Shown: positions 8,737 to 17,721 of the stretch, piece by piece
Position numbering within the stretch: the stretch's first letter is position 1
Layout of the letters: every line of letters begins with the position of its first letter
From: Brachybacterium ginsengisoli
GTDB lineage: Bacteria; Actinomycetota; Actinomycetes; Actinomycetales; Dermabacteraceae
NCBI RefSeq assembly: GCF_002407065.1
Contig: NZ_CP023564.1
Coordinates: forward strand, 3,224,001 to 3,288,000
Direction of reading: 5' to 3'
DNA length: 64,000 nucleotides
The notes under the pieces: generated by a model
What the model was told of the DNA's origin: nothing
Database searches by the model: none
What the model saw: only the letters and a program-made list of their open reading frames with translations
Position numbers and translations under genes: made by a program

Positions 8737-8981
8737 CCCGCGCCTGGCCCATGCAGCGCATGCTGAACCCCACGAGCGAGGATGGGGACGCGGGTCTGCC
8801 CGGGGAGAGCCCGGACTCGGACGATCTCCCGTGGAGCCGGCGATCCGAGCGCCTCCTCACGATCGAGGACGTCACGGACGTGCTCAGCTCCCACCACCAG
8901 GGCACCGTCTACGACCCGCTCTCCGCCCACGGCATCGCGGTGGAGCTCGCGCAGACCGTGGTCGAGCTGCTCACGGGCTGA
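8737..8981 (+). pseudogene. decayed internal fragment of a C69 dipeptidase paralogue
   Basis: Positions 8737-8936 align over about 200 bp, without gaps that break the frame, to 6543-6739 of the intact dipeptidase. The translation RAWPMQRMLNPTSEDGDAGL matches RAWSMQRTLNPTSEDWDAGL there, and LLTIEDVTDVLSSHHQGTVY matches LLTIEDVKDVLSSHYQGTVY. The N-terminal catalytic part and the C-terminus are missing. After the similarity ends the frame runs to a stop at 8981 with unrelated residues. This is a remnant, not a functional gene. Confidence 0.8.
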
Positions 8982-9030
8982 GCGAGCGACGGCTGAGCGC
9001 ACGGCGCGTCGACGTCGGCAGGTCGCGCCG

Positions 9031-10203
9031 TCACCGATCCACGTCCAACGAGAACGTCGCCGACAGCAGCAATCCGGCCGCGCCGAGCAGGGTCGAACGA
9101 TCGTCGTCCGCTACGGCGGTGACCAGAGGGAGTGCGCGACGCCGGTTGAGCATCCCGTCGAGCTCCCCGGCGAGGATCTCCTCGACGCGGCGCCCGCCGT
9201 GGCCGACATCCCCGTGGACGAGATACCGCTGGAGGCCCAGCACCTGCTCGAGATCGGCGATCCCCTGCGCGATGTTCCGCAGGTACCGGTGCAGCAGCAC
9301 CTTCGCCGCGGGGACCTTCTCCGCCAGCGCGATCAGCTCCGCGCAGGTCATCCCCCGCGCCCCGTCGAGACCTCCACGCTCGGCCTCCCGGCGCAGCCAG
9401 GGCAGCGTCGCGATCGTCTCCCAGCAGCCGATCCGGCCGCATACGCAGCGCTCACCGCCGGCATCCACGACCATATGGCCCACCTCGCCGCCGCCTCCGC
9501 GGTCCCCGCGCAGCACACGCCCGCGATGGACCATCCCCGCACCGAGCACCTCGCCGGTGTGGAGCGAGACGAAGCCTGCCAGTTCGCGCCCTTCACCGAA
9601 CCACAGGTCGCCGATCGCCTGCACCCGTGGATGGTGGTCGACCACCACGGGCACGCCGAGCTTCTCCTGGAGCTCCGGACCGATGGCCATCCCGGTCAGT
9701 CCCGGGGCCCGGTAGATCTCGAGGATCACGCCGGCCTCGGTGTCGACCATGCCGGCGGCGGCGACGCCGACGCCCATCAGGGCCGTGCCTGCGAAGAAGT
9801 CACCGCAGGCTGAGAGGACACCTTCGGCGACATGCTCCCTCGCAAGTGGAACGCGGACTTCGCGCACCACCTCGCCGTCCATGCGCAGCACCGCACAGTG
9901 CACGCCGTCCCCGGAGACGTACACCCCTCCGAGCATCACCGCGTCGCTGAACCACAGGGGCCGCGCCGGCTTTCCCGCACGCCCGCCTCCGCGGCGGGCG
10001 GCGGGCTGCACCGGCTCCTGCTCGACGAGCAGTCCGGCGTCGAGAACGGGCTGGACGATGGTGGTGACGGTGGCCCTGCTGACGCCGAGCGCTGCGGCGA
10101 GCCCGGCGCGGCTCTGAGGGCCGTCGCGATGCAGGATCCGGATCAGCCGGGAGCGGTTCGCGGCGCCGAGATCGGCGGCGGTGAGCACCGACGCATCACT
10201 CAT
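9031..10203 (-). CDS. ROK family transcriptional repressor
   Basis: The 390-residue protein is read from the ATG at 10203, which has a purine-rich GGAGGGAGG ribosome site. It has an N-terminal winged helix (RLIRILHRDGPQSRAGLAAA, then SRATVTTIVQPVL) at about residues 18-60. The ROK sugar-binding domain carries the zinc motif GHMVVDAGGERCVCGRIGCW. It is transcribed away from the Gfo/Idh-ABC operon at 10390-15656 and is its probable repressor; ROK repressors are usually released by a sugar or sugar phosphate. Confidence 0.92.
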   Translation of the reverse strand: MSDASVLTAADLGAANRSRLIRILHRDGPQSRAGLAAALGVSRATVTTIVQPVLDAGLLVEQEPVQPAARRGGGRAGKPARPLWFSDAVMLGGVYVSGDGVHCAVLRMDGEVVREVRVPLAREHVAEGVLSACGDFFAGTALMGVGVAAAGMVDTEAGVILEIYRAPGLTGMAIGPELQEKLGVPVVVDHHPRVQAIGDLWFGEGRELAGFVSLHTGEVLGAGMVHRGRVLRGDRGGGGEVGHMVVDAGGERCVCGRIGCWETIATLPWLRREAERGGLDGARGMTCAELIALAEKVPAAKVLLHRYLRNIAQGIADLEQVLGLQRYLVHGDVGHGGRRVEEILAGELDGMLNRRRALPLVTAVADDDRSTLLGAAGLLLSATFSLDVDR

Positions 10204-10338
10204 CGCCACCCCTCCCTCCGCTCCCGACACTGCCCTGACGCACTCGACACCATTCCATCATCCTCAGCTGCTCCGATCAGCGCTCGGTCACGAACAGGTC
10301 TCGCCATGAGACCGGTCTGGACGAAGGCCGACTTAGTT

Positions 10339-10364
10339 TGTAGTGTCCTCCAACATATTCTACA
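10339..10364. promoter_or_regulatory. inverted repeat, candidate ROK operator
   Basis: TGTAG and CTACA are separated by 16 bp in the AT-richer part of the divergent promoter between the ROK gene and the Gfo/Idh gene, 25 bp upstream of the oxidoreductase start. Position suggests an operator for the ROK protein; this is inference. Confidence 0.4.
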
Positions 10365-10389
10365 GCTCGAGTACAGAGGAGTACTGCAC

Positions 10390-11406
10390 ATGGGGGCTCC
10401 CCAGATCGCGATCATCGGCGGCGGCATCCGCGGCCGGATCTTCGCCGAGACCACGCATCACCACCCGAGCGCCGAGCTGGTCGCGATCTGCGAGCCGAAC
10501 CCCGCTCGCGCCGCCCAGCTCGGCGGAGAGCTCGGGGTGCCCACCTTCGAGTCGATCGACGCTCTGCTCGACAGCGGTGCCGAGCTCGACGCCGTGGTCG
10601 TCGCCACCCCCGACTTCGCCCACGAGGGGCCGGCCGTCGCCGCTCTCGAGGCAGGAGTCGATCTGCTCGTCGAGAAGCCGCTGGCCACCACCTCCGAGGA
10701 GGCGCAGCGGATCATCGCGGCCGCCGAGCGCGGCGGCGGCCGGATCGTCGTCGGTTTCGAGAATCGCTGGAACCCGCTGTTCCGCACCGTGCGCGAGCAG
10801 CTCCGAGAGAGCGGCAACGCGCTCGTCTCCCAGCGCGCTCTGCTGCAGGACACGATCCACGTGCCCACCGAGATGCTCGGCTGGGCGGCGCTGTCCAGCC
10901 CCGCCTGGTTCCTCATGCCGCACTCGCTGGATATGGCGACCTGGCTGTCCGGCGCGGAGCCCGTCGAGGTGTACGCGCGGGGTGTCCGGCGCGTGCTGCC
11001 CGCCCTCGGCGTGGACACCTGGGACCGGATCTCGGCGAGCTTCGCGATGTCCGACGGATCGATACTCGACCTCGACAGCGGCTGGGTGCAGCCGCTGGGG
11101 AAGCCCTCCGTGTTCGAGTTCCGCTTCGAGATCGAGACGACGCAGGAGGCCTTCGTCCTCGACATCGACGCCAGTGGCGCCCGACGCACCACCTCGGAGC
11201 GCACCACCACCGTCGGCTCCCCGAGCCACGACCACCGCGGGCGCCCCGTCGGCGTCGCCGCAGACATGATGCGCGACTTCCTCGACGCCGTCGGGGGCGC
11301 CGATCTCGACCTCCCCGGCGCCGCGCACGGCTTGCTCATCACCCGCGCCATCGAAGCCGTCCACCGGTCATTGGAGACCGGTGCCGTCCAGCCGATCACC
11401 TCCTGA
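10390..11406 (+). CDS. Gfo/Idh/MocA family oxidoreductase
   Basis: The 338-residue protein begins MGAPQIAIIGGGIRGRIFAE, an N-terminal Rossmann NAD(P)-binding fold. It has the family EKP motif in VDLLVEKPLATTSEEA near residue 97, where the lysine is catalytic, and a C-terminal alpha/beta substrate domain (MPHSLDMATWLSG). Such enzymes oxidise or reduce sugars, inositols or sugar acids. It is the first gene of an operon with a sugar ABC importer, suggesting that the imported sugar is its substrate. The start was chosen for its position after an AGAGGAG-type ribosome site. Confidence 0.92.
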   Translation: MGAPQIAIIGGGIRGRIFAETTHHHPSAELVAICEPNPARAAQLGGELGVPTFESIDALLDSGAELDAVVVATPDFAHEGPAVAALEAGVDLLVEKPLATTSEEAQRIIAAAERGGGRIVVGFENRWNPLFRTVREQLRESGNALVSQRALLQDTIHVPTEMLGWAALSSPAWFLMPHSLDMATWLSGAEPVEVYARGVRRVLPALGVDTWDRISASFAMSDGSILDLDSGWVQPLGKPSVFEFRFEIETTQEAFVLDIDASGARRTTSERTTTVGSPSHDHRGRPVGVAADMMRDFLDAVGGADLDLPGAAHGLLITRAIEAVHRSLETGAVQPITS

Positions 11407-11421
11407 AGGGAACCGATCCAG

Positions 11422-12777
11422 ATGTCACGCACCACCAGTCTCACCACCCGCCGCAGCGTGCTCGGGGCAGGGGCCGCCGTCGGCGCTCTCGGCCTCGCCT
11501 CCTGCGTCCCTCCGGACTCCGAGCGCGCCGCCGGGAACGGCGGAGGTGCCGGGGACGACGGCGCCGGCAGCGCTCTGGCGCCCGACGACACCTCCCTCGA
11601 GGGCACGGAGATCTCGATCCTCGACGACAACACCAACCTGGTGTTCAAGGAGGGGCTCATCGAGACGTTCCAGGAGGAGACCGGCATCGTGGTGAAGAAC
11701 TACGAGATGGCCAACTTCAACGACCTCCACGACCGCTTCGCCACCGCTTTCGCCGCTCAGGACGCCTCGATCGACGTGGTCATGACCTGGGCCGGTTGGT
11801 CCGCCGAGTTCGGCCAGGCCGGGTGGCTGCAGGAGCTCGCCCCCGAAGCGATCCCCGAGGACCTCATCCGCCCTGCGCTGGATGCCGTCTCCTGGGACTC
11901 GAAGGTCTTCGGCCTGCCGAAGTTCGCGAGCGTCCAGACGATGTTCTGGAACAAGGAGCACTACGCAGCGGCCGGCCTGGACCCCGACACCGTCCCCGAG
12001 AACTGGGACGAGTTCGTCGAGGCGGCCAAGGCCACCACCGTCGACGGCCGCTACGGCTACTGCTGCGACATCGGCAACCCGGCCGGGGCGTACCAGAACT
12101 TCCTGCGCTCCCTGCTGCTGGCCGGCGGAGAGCTGTACGACGAGGACTGGACCCCGCAGCTGGACAGCGAAGCCGGTGTCGAGGGGCTGACGAAGATGGT
12201 CGAGCTGCTGCACCTGCACAAGGTGATGGACCCGGCCTCGCTGCAGATCACCAACGCCTCGGACCTCATCGAGGTGTTCTCCCAGGGCCGTACCTCCGCG
12301 GTGTTCAACTGGCCCTTCCAGTGGGCGTCGGCCACCGCCGAGGGGGCCGCGACGTCAGCGGAGACCACCGGGAACGGGCTGATCCCGGGGATCACGGTCC
12401 GCTCGGCCTCCATCGACGGCTCCGAGGGCTACGCGGTCAGCAGCTTCTCCCAGAACAAGCAGGCCGCGCTGAAGTGGCTCCAGTTCGCCTCCGGAGCCAC
12501 CGCGCAGAAGCAGATCGTGGAGAAGGAGGGCTGGTTCCCCGTCTCGCAGACCACCCTCGAGGATCCCGCGACCGTCGAGGCGCTGCCGGTGGTGACCACC
12601 TATGAGCAGGCCACGGAGTACGCGGTCCAGCGTTATGGCACCCCCTGGTCCAACGAGCTCGACCAGCTGCTGTCCGTGCAGGTCTTCCGTGCCATGAACC
12701 AGGAGGCGGAACCGGCCGAGGCGCTGAAGGCCGCCCAGGAGGAGCTCCTCCCGATCGTCGACAAGTACATGGGCTGA
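11422..12777 (+). CDS. extracellular sugar-binding lipoprotein of ABC importer (family 1)
   Basis: The 451-residue protein has a Tat-type signal (RR at residues 10-11, TTRRSVLGAG) and a lipobox LASC with Cys28 as the lipidation site, followed by an acidic and Gly-rich linker. The mature part shows the family 1 solute-binding pattern (VFKEGLIETFQEETGIVV; DVVMTWAGWSAEFGQAGWLQ). It delivers a carbohydrate to the two permeases immediately downstream; the first begins 4 bp after this stop. The ligand cannot be read from sequence. Confidence 0.93.
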   Translation: MSRTTSLTTRRSVLGAGAAVGALGLASCVPPDSERAAGNGGGAGDDGAGSALAPDDTSLEGTEISILDDNTNLVFKEGLIETFQEETGIVVKNYEMANFNDLHDRFATAFAAQDASIDVVMTWAGWSAEFGQAGWLQELAPEAIPEDLIRPALDAVSWDSKVFGLPKFASVQTMFWNKEHYAAAGLDPDTVPENWDEFVEAAKATTVDGRYGYCCDIGNPAGAYQNFLRSLLLAGGELYDEDWTPQLDSEAGVEGLTKMVELLHLHKVMDPASLQITNASDLIEVFSQGRTSAVFNWPFQWASATAEGAATSAETTGNGLIPGITVRSASIDGSEGYAVSSFSQNKQAALKWLQFASGATAQKQIVEKEGWFPVSQTTLEDPATVEALPVVTTYEQATEYAVQRYGTPWSNELDQLLSVQVFRAMNQEAEPAEALKAAQEELLPIVDKYMG

Positions 12778-12781
12778 CCGC

Positions 12782-13696
12782 ATGACGCGACGCAAGCTCA
12801 CGGCCGGGGAGCGCGGGGACCGCAGGTTCGCGGTCCTCGCGGCCTCCCCCGCCGTCCTCACCATCGGAGCGCTGTTCCTCTATCCGCTGCTGTACGCGGT
12901 GATGCTCTCGCTCTACCAGATGAACGACAAGATGCCCGGCTCCACGCAGTTCGTGGGGCTGTGGAACTACGCGCAGCTCGTCGGCGACGACAACTTCCGC
13001 GAGGCCATGGGGCGCACCTTCGTGTTCTCGCTGTTCACCGTGTTCGGCGGAGTCGCTCTCGCGGTCGGCATCGCCCGACTGCTTCAGCACCCGTTCCGCG
13101 GGAGGAACATCGCGCGGGTGCTCCTGCTGGTGCCGTGGGCGGTGCCTCCCGTCGTCAACGGCATCATGTGGAAGCTCGTGTTCGACGGCACCTACGGAGT
13201 CGCCAACGCGGCGCTCACGGGCATCGGGATCATCGATGGTCCCATCCAATGGCTCGCAGATCCCCAGCTCGTGATGGGCGTCCTGATCTTCTCCGAGGTC
13301 TGGAAGCTCACGCCCTTCCTGGCCCTCATGACCATCGCCTCGATGCAGGCGATCCCCTCGAACATCTACCGCGCCGCAGCCATCGACGGCGCCGGCGGGT
13401 GGGCCCAGTTCTGGAAGGTCACCCTTCCCAATCTCCGCGGCACCCTGATGTTCCTGTTCATCGTGCAGTCGATGTGGTCGATCAAGGTGTTCGACACCAT
13501 CTACGTGCTCACCGGAGGATCGGGCGGCCCGGCCGAGGCGACCACCACCATCAACTTCCTCGCCTATCTCACCACCTTCAGCTACCTGGATCGCGGGTAC
13601 GGTGCCGCGATGTCGATCTCCATCATGGGGCTCGTCATCGTGGTGACGATCTTCTGGATCCTGGTGCTGGGCCGACGGAAGGACAAGGCCTCATGA
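12782..13696 (+). CDS. sugar ABC transporter permease (MalF-like)
   Basis: The 304-residue protein has six predicted membrane segments. The binding-protein-dependent permease EAA loop is seen in IYRAAAIDGAGGWAQFWKVT near residues 197-217, which docks onto the ATPase. The short N-terminus before the first membrane helix (VLTIGALFLYPLLYAVMLSL) is typical of MalF/UgpA-type partners. It overlaps the second permease by 4 bp, so translation is coupled. Confidence 0.93.
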   Translation: MTRRKLTAGERGDRRFAVLAASPAVLTIGALFLYPLLYAVMLSLYQMNDKMPGSTQFVGLWNYAQLVGDDNFREAMGRTFVFSLFTVFGGVALAVGIARLLQHPFRGRNIARVLLLVPWAVPPVVNGIMWKLVFDGTYGVANAALTGIGIIDGPIQWLADPQLVMGVLIFSEVWKLTPFLALMTIASMQAIPSNIYRAAAIDGAGGWAQFWKVTLPNLRGTLMFLFIVQSMWSIKVFDTIYVLTGGSGGPAEATTTINFLAYLTTFSYLDRGYGAAMSISIMGLVIVVTIFWILVLGRRKDKAS

Positions 13697-14583
13697 CCGC
13701 CGCCACGACCTCCCGCTCCGGGCAGGCCGCTCGCCCCGCGCGCGCCGCCGGCCCCCGACGGCGCGGCCTCGCCGGGACCGTCGTCCACCGCGCGCTGGTG
13801 GTGCTGCTGATCCTCTACCTGACCGTCCCCTTCGGCTGGATGGTGATCTACAGCGTCTTCCCGGCGAGCAACCTGCGCTCCGAGCGCATGGACCTCTCCC
13901 CCGGTGATCTCACGTTCGACAGCTACGCGGCGCTGCTGTCCGACAGCTCCTTCGTCACCCCGATCCGCAACTCCCTGATCGTCGCCGCGGCGACCACGCT
14001 CATCTGCATGGCGCTCGGGTCGCTGTGCGCGTACGTCTTCGCCCGCTTCCGCTTCCGCGGGCAGCAGACCCTGCTGCTGGGGATGATGGCTGTGCAGGCG
14101 ATCCCCGCCGTGGTGCTCGCCGTGCCGCTGTTCGTGCTGCTGCGCGCTTTCGGCCTCTACGACTCGCTGCTCGGCATGATCCTCACCTACACCGCGTTCA
14201 TCCTGCCGCTGGTGATCTGGATGATGGTCAGCTTCTTCGAGTCCATCCCGGTGAACCTCGAGAAGGCGGCCCGAGTCGACGGCTGCACCCGCCTGGGCAT
14301 CGTCCGGCGCGTGGTGCTGCCTCTGTCCGGACCGGGCATCGCCGCGACCTCGATCTTCGCGTTCATCACCGCATGGAGCGACTTCTTCCTCGCGAAGGTC
14401 CTCACCTCGAACAACACACCGCTTCTCCCCGTCCGCACCGCCGCCTTCCAGGGCCTGTTCGCGATGGACTACACGGCGGCCGCGACCGCCGGTGTGATCA
14501 CCGCGCTGCCCGTCCTGGTCCTGGCGCTCGTCGCGCAGAAGTGGATCGTCCAAGGAATCACCGAAGGAGCAGTGAAGGGCTGA
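13693..14583 (+). CDS. sugar ABC transporter permease (MalG-like)
   Basis: The 296-residue protein starts at an ATG overlapping the preceding stop. A basic N-terminus is followed by six membrane segments, with the EAA-type loop VNLEKAARVDGCTRLGIVRR near residue 195 and the conserved MalG-type C-terminus (QKWIVQGITEGAVKG). The TGA stop overlaps the ATG of the ATPase gene by one base. It forms the importer channel together with the upstream permease. Confidence 0.93.
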   Translation: MTAATTSRSGQAARPARAAGPRRRGLAGTVVHRALVVLLILYLTVPFGWMVIYSVFPASNLRSERMDLSPGDLTFDSYAALLSDSSFVTPIRNSLIVAAATTLICMALGSLCAYVFARFRFRGQQTLLLGMMAVQAIPAVVLAVPLFVLLRAFGLYDSLLGMILTYTAFILPLVIWMMVSFFESIPVNLEKAARVDGCTRLGIVRRVVLPLSGPGIAATSIFAFITAWSDFFLAKVLTSNNTPLLPVRTAAFQGLFAMDYTAAATAGVITALPVLVLALVAQKWIVQGITEGAVKG

Positions 14584-15656
14584 TGGCCGAGATCCAGTTG
14601 CAGGGAGTCAGCAAGAAGTACTCCCCCAAGGACGACCGCTACGCGGTCGAACACCTGACGTACACCATCCCCGACGGCAGCTTCGTCTCGTTGCTGGGCC
14701 CCTCGGGCTGCGGGAAGTCCACGACGCTCAACATGATCGCCGGCCTCGAGTCCGTCACCGACGGATCGATCGTGGTCGACGGGAGAGCCGTCGAGGATCT
14801 CGAGCCGCACAAGCGCGACCTCGCCTTCGTGTTCCAGGACTACGCCCTGTACCCGCACCTCTCGGTCGCGGACAACATCGCCTTCGGCCTGAAGATGCGC
14901 AAGCTGCCCAAGGCCGAGATCGCGCAGAGAGTGCTCGAGGCGGCGACGAAGCTCGAGCTCGAGGATCACCTGGGCCGCCGACCCAAGGCCCTCTCCGGAG
15001 GGCAGCGCCAGCGGGTGGCGCTCGCACGGGCGATCGCCCGGCGCCCCGGTGTGCTGCTCTTCGACGAGCCGCTGTCGAACCTCGATGCGCTGCTGCGGGA
15101 CAAGACCCGCGCCGAGCTCAAGCTCCTGCACGCGGACATCGGCGCGACCAGCGTCTATGTCACGCACGACCAGGAGGAGGCGATGAGCCTGTCGGACTTC
15201 ATCGCGGTGATGAGCGCCGGCCGCCTCGAGCAGTACGGCACCCCGACCGAGATCTACCGGACCCCGGCGACGGAGTTCGTCGCCGGATTCGTCGGCAAGC
15301 CGCGGATGAACATCTTCGACGCATCGGTCGTCGGACCTCATCGGGTGCGCCTCGAGGGCACCTCGCTCGAGGTCGACGTCACCGAGGCGGATCTCGGAGA
15401 CCACACCTCCGTGCGGCTGGGGCTGCGCCCGACGGAGTGCACGCTCGCCCCCGGCACGGAGGACGCCCACGACGGCACGATCCTCGTGGTCGAGCCGCTC
15501 GGCAACGCGACCGACATCATGCTGCGGATCGGAGACGGGGTGTTCATCGTGCGCGAGCCCGGGTTCTCCTCGCACAGCCCGGGGGACCACGTGACTCTGG
15601 ATGCGCGCGGCGCGGAGCCGCACGTGTTCGACGCAGGGACGCATCTGCGGCTGTGA
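14583..15656 (+). CDS. sugar ABC transporter ATPase (UgpC/MsmX/MalK-type)
   Basis: The 357-residue protein has Walker A GPSGCGKST (residues 39-47), signature LSGGQ (about 137-141), Walker B LLFDEP (about 158-162), a D-loop SNLDALL and a switch histidine in YVTHDQEEAM. A C-terminal OB/TOBE regulatory domain follows after residue 235. This matches the MalK/UgpC subfamily energising CUT1 sugar importers. A dedicated ATPase within the operon is less usual in actinobacteria, which often share one MsiK. It could also serve the ATPase-less importer at 49546-52693. Confidence 0.93.
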   Translation: MAEIQLQGVSKKYSPKDDRYAVEHLTYTIPDGSFVSLLGPSGCGKSTTLNMIAGLESVTDGSIVVDGRAVEDLEPHKRDLAFVFQDYALYPHLSVADNIAFGLKMRKLPKAEIAQRVLEAATKLELEDHLGRRPKALSGGQRQRVALARAIARRPGVLLFDEPLSNLDALLRDKTRAELKLLHADIGATSVYVTHDQEEAMSLSDFIAVMSAGRLEQYGTPTEIYRTPATEFVAGFVGKPRMNIFDASVVGPHRVRLEGTSLEVDVTEADLGDHTSVRLGLRPTECTLAPGTEDAHDGTILVVEPLGNATDIMLRIGDGVFIVREPGFSSHSPGDHVTLDARGAEPHVFDAGTHLRL

Positions 15657-15680
15657 CGTGGTGCTCCGCGGGGCGCTGGC

Positions 15681-15775
15681 GCGCGCCGAGCACCTCGCTG
15701 CAGAACCGCAGCGCCTCGCCGACGCCGTCGGGCTCGATGACCAGGCGCTGCCGGCCGGGGAGCGTCCGGCAGCGT
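15681..15775 (-). pseudogene. N-terminal fragment of a VOC/glyoxalase-fold gene
   Basis: Minus-strand translation gives RQRLVIEPDGVGEALRFCSE followed by VLG. This parallels RQLRLIIETDDFDEALRFYRDVLG-like sequence at the start of the intact VOC gene at 39435-39896. The DNA of 15683-15760 aligns with 39806-39883 with about four fifths identity by eye. There is no start codon context and no downstream remainder. It is a decayed partial duplicate in the gap between two convergent genes. Confidence 0.65.
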
Positions 15776-15821
15776 CGTGATGCCCCACGCCGTCGTCCAC
15801 GAGCTCGTCATCGGCGTCTCC

Positions 15822-16670
15822 TTAGTCTCCGACCCGCTCACTCCCCACCACCCCCAGCAGGTCCAGCAGCCCCGCACTGTCCGTCCCGAGCGCAGGCGTG
15901 AACCACAGCAGCCGCTGCCGGCCGTCCTCGCTGACCAGGTTCAGGCAGTTCACCTCGATCGTGCCGAGGCTCGGGTGGATGATCCGCTTGCGGTCCTGGC
16001 GGCGCACGGCCACGTCGTGCTGGGCCCAGAGCTCCGCGAATTCCGCAGAACCTTCGAGGAGCTCCTCGATGAGCAGGCGGGCCTCGGTGTCGCGGGGCCC
16101 TCGGGCGGCCGCCGCCGCGCGGAGGTCCGCGACGAGGCTGCGTGACTGGTGGGCGTGGTCCGCGGCGGGATAGATCTCGCGCGCCTGCTCCTCCAGGAAC
16201 CAGCGGTGGATGAAGCTCGCGCGGCGCCCCCGCAGCCCGGACTGGTCGCCGAGCAGCGCGACGGCCAGTGGATTCTGCACGAGCGGCTCGTGCAGGTCGG
16301 TGATGACCTGGGCCGGGGTGGAGGGGAGACGGGAGAGCAGGTCGAGCATCCCGGGATGGACGTGCACCCCGGTGCCGGACTGCGGCACGGGCCGCTCGGC
16401 GAGGTGGAAGAGGTAGTCCCGCTCATCGCGGGTGAGGCGCAGGGCGCGGGCGAGGACCGCCAGGATCTGCTCGGAGGGCTGAGAGCCGGCACCGCGCTCG
16501 AGCTCGTTGTAATAGTCCACCGACACCCCGGCCAGCTGGGCGACCTCATCGCGCCGCAGTCCGGGAACACGCCGCCGGGGCCCCGCGGTCATCCCGACCT
16601 CCTCGGGGCGGATCCGATCCCGGCGCGTCCGGAGGAACGCCCCGAGCTCATGGAATCTGGTCGTGCTCAT
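15822..16670 (-). CDS. XRE-family regulator with MmyB-like ligand-binding domain
   Basis: The 282-residue protein is read from ATG 16670 (MSTTRFHELGAFLRTRRDRI). Residues 10-80 are a helix-turn-helix (VPGLRRDEVAQLAGVSVDYY, then NELERGAG). Residues 100-280 match the MmyB-like PAS-fold domain (NPLAVALLGD; LWAQHDVAVRR; LNLVSEDGRQRLLWFTP). This architecture is very common in actinobacteria next to a divergent SDR that it represses, and here the SDR starts 86 bp away on the opposite strand. Confidence 0.93.
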   Translation of the reverse strand: MSTTRFHELGAFLRTRRDRIRPEEVGMTAGPRRRVPGLRRDEVAQLAGVSVDYYNELERGAGSQPSEQILAVLARALRLTRDERDYLFHLAERPVPQSGTGVHVHPGMLDLLSRLPSTPAQVITDLHEPLVQNPLAVALLGDQSGLRGRRASFIHRWFLEEQAREIYPAADHAHQSRSLVADLRAAAAARGPRDTEARLLIEELLEGSAEFAELWAQHDVAVRRQDRKRIIHPSLGTIEVNCLNLVSEDGRQRLLWFTPALGTDSAGLLDLLGVVGSERVGD

Positions 16671-16756
16671 GCGGGCAGTGTGCCGCATCCCGTGCGGCCC
16701 GGACAGGGGACGGGATCCCCTGGTTCAGCGCCTGCTCGGCGCGCATCGTGGTCGAC

Positions 16757-17536
16757 ATGACGACCAGCCCTGACACCAGCACCTCCCGTACAAGCACCTC
16801 TCCCGCCCGACGCGTCGCGATCGTGACCGGCGGCTCCCGCGGCATCGGCCATGCGATCTCCCGGCGCCTCGCGGCCGACGGATTCGCGGTCGGGGTGAAC
16901 TTCGCCGGGAACGCCGCGGCCGCCGAGCAGACCCTCGCCGAGATCCGCGGCGCCGGCGGCATGGCGCTCGCGTTCCAGGCCGATGTCGCCGACGAGTACC
17001 AGGTCGCCTCCCTGTTCGACACAGTCGAGCAGGCCTTCGGCGGGGTGGACGTGGTGGTGAACTCCGCCGGGCGCATGGCGCTCTCCCCCATCGCGGACCT
17101 CGACCTGGAGACGCTCGACGCCCTGCACCGCACGAACATCCGCGGCAGCTTCGTGGTGGCCCAGCAGGCGGCGCGGCGTCTGCGCCCGGGCGGCGCGTTC
17201 GTGGGCGTCTCGACCACCGTGGTCTCGACCCAGCTGCCCGGCTATGGCGCGTACACCGCGTCGAAGGCCGCCGTCGAGGGGATGACCCTGATCCTCGCGC
17301 GGGAGCTGCGCGGCCGGGACATCACCGTCAACACGGTGGCGCCCGGCCCCACGGCGACGGACCTGTTCCTCGACGGCAAGAGCCCCGAGCAGGTCGCGGC
17401 TCTCGCCGCCGCGCCGCCGCTGGAGCGCCTCGGCACCCCGGAGGACATCGCCGCGGCGGTCGCCTTCCTCGCCGGGCCGGACGGTCGCTGGATCAACGGC
17501 CAGGTGCTCCGTGCGAACGGGGGCCTCGCCGCGTGA
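16757..17536 (+). CDS. SDR family NAD(P)-dependent oxidoreductase
   Basis: The 259-residue classical short-chain dehydrogenase has the cofactor motif TGGSRGIG at about residues 24-31, NSAG, and the catalytic Ser and YxxxK set in YGAYTASKAAVEGM. VNTVAPGPTATDLF is the usual post-catalytic segment. A GTG nine bases upstream is an alternative start; the ribosome site is weak for either. It diverges from the XRE/MmyB regulator, a frequent regulator-target pairing. The substrate is unknown. Confidence 0.92.
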   Translation: MTTSPDTSTSRTSTSPARRVAIVTGGSRGIGHAISRRLAADGFAVGVNFAGNAAAAEQTLAEIRGAGGMALAFQADVADEYQVASLFDTVEQAFGGVDVVVNSAGRMALSPIADLDLETLDALHRTNIRGSFVVAQQAARRLRPGGAFVGVSTTVVSTQLPGYGAYTASKAAVEGMTLILARELRGRDITVNTVAPGPTATDLFLDGKSPEQVAALAAAPPLERLGTPEDIAAAVAFLAGPDGRWINGQVLRANGGLAA

Positions 17537-17721
17537 GGAGCCCGCAGGTGCCGCCCCCTCAGGGGCGGTGCTCGGATCGTCCATCTTCTCGACCCACCGC
17601 TTCTCGGAGCGGTCGAGGATCGAGCCGCCAGGGTTGCCGGGAGTTCCACCTGATCGTCCGGGAGAGCACCCCGCGCTGAGGGCGGCAGGACGGTCGGCTC
17701 CGCCGTCGGCGACCTCGCTGA

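Noticed and set aside
14583-15656. ATPase as the stand-alone shared MsiK of the genome
   Set aside because: It is embedded in and overlaps a complete importer operon, so a dedicated ATPase is the simpler reading; sharing is only a hypothesis.
17545-17640. Coding-like minus frame GGSILDRSEKRWVEKMDD between the SDR and membrane-protein genes
   Set aside because: Very short, without a supported start or stop context; not listed as a gene.
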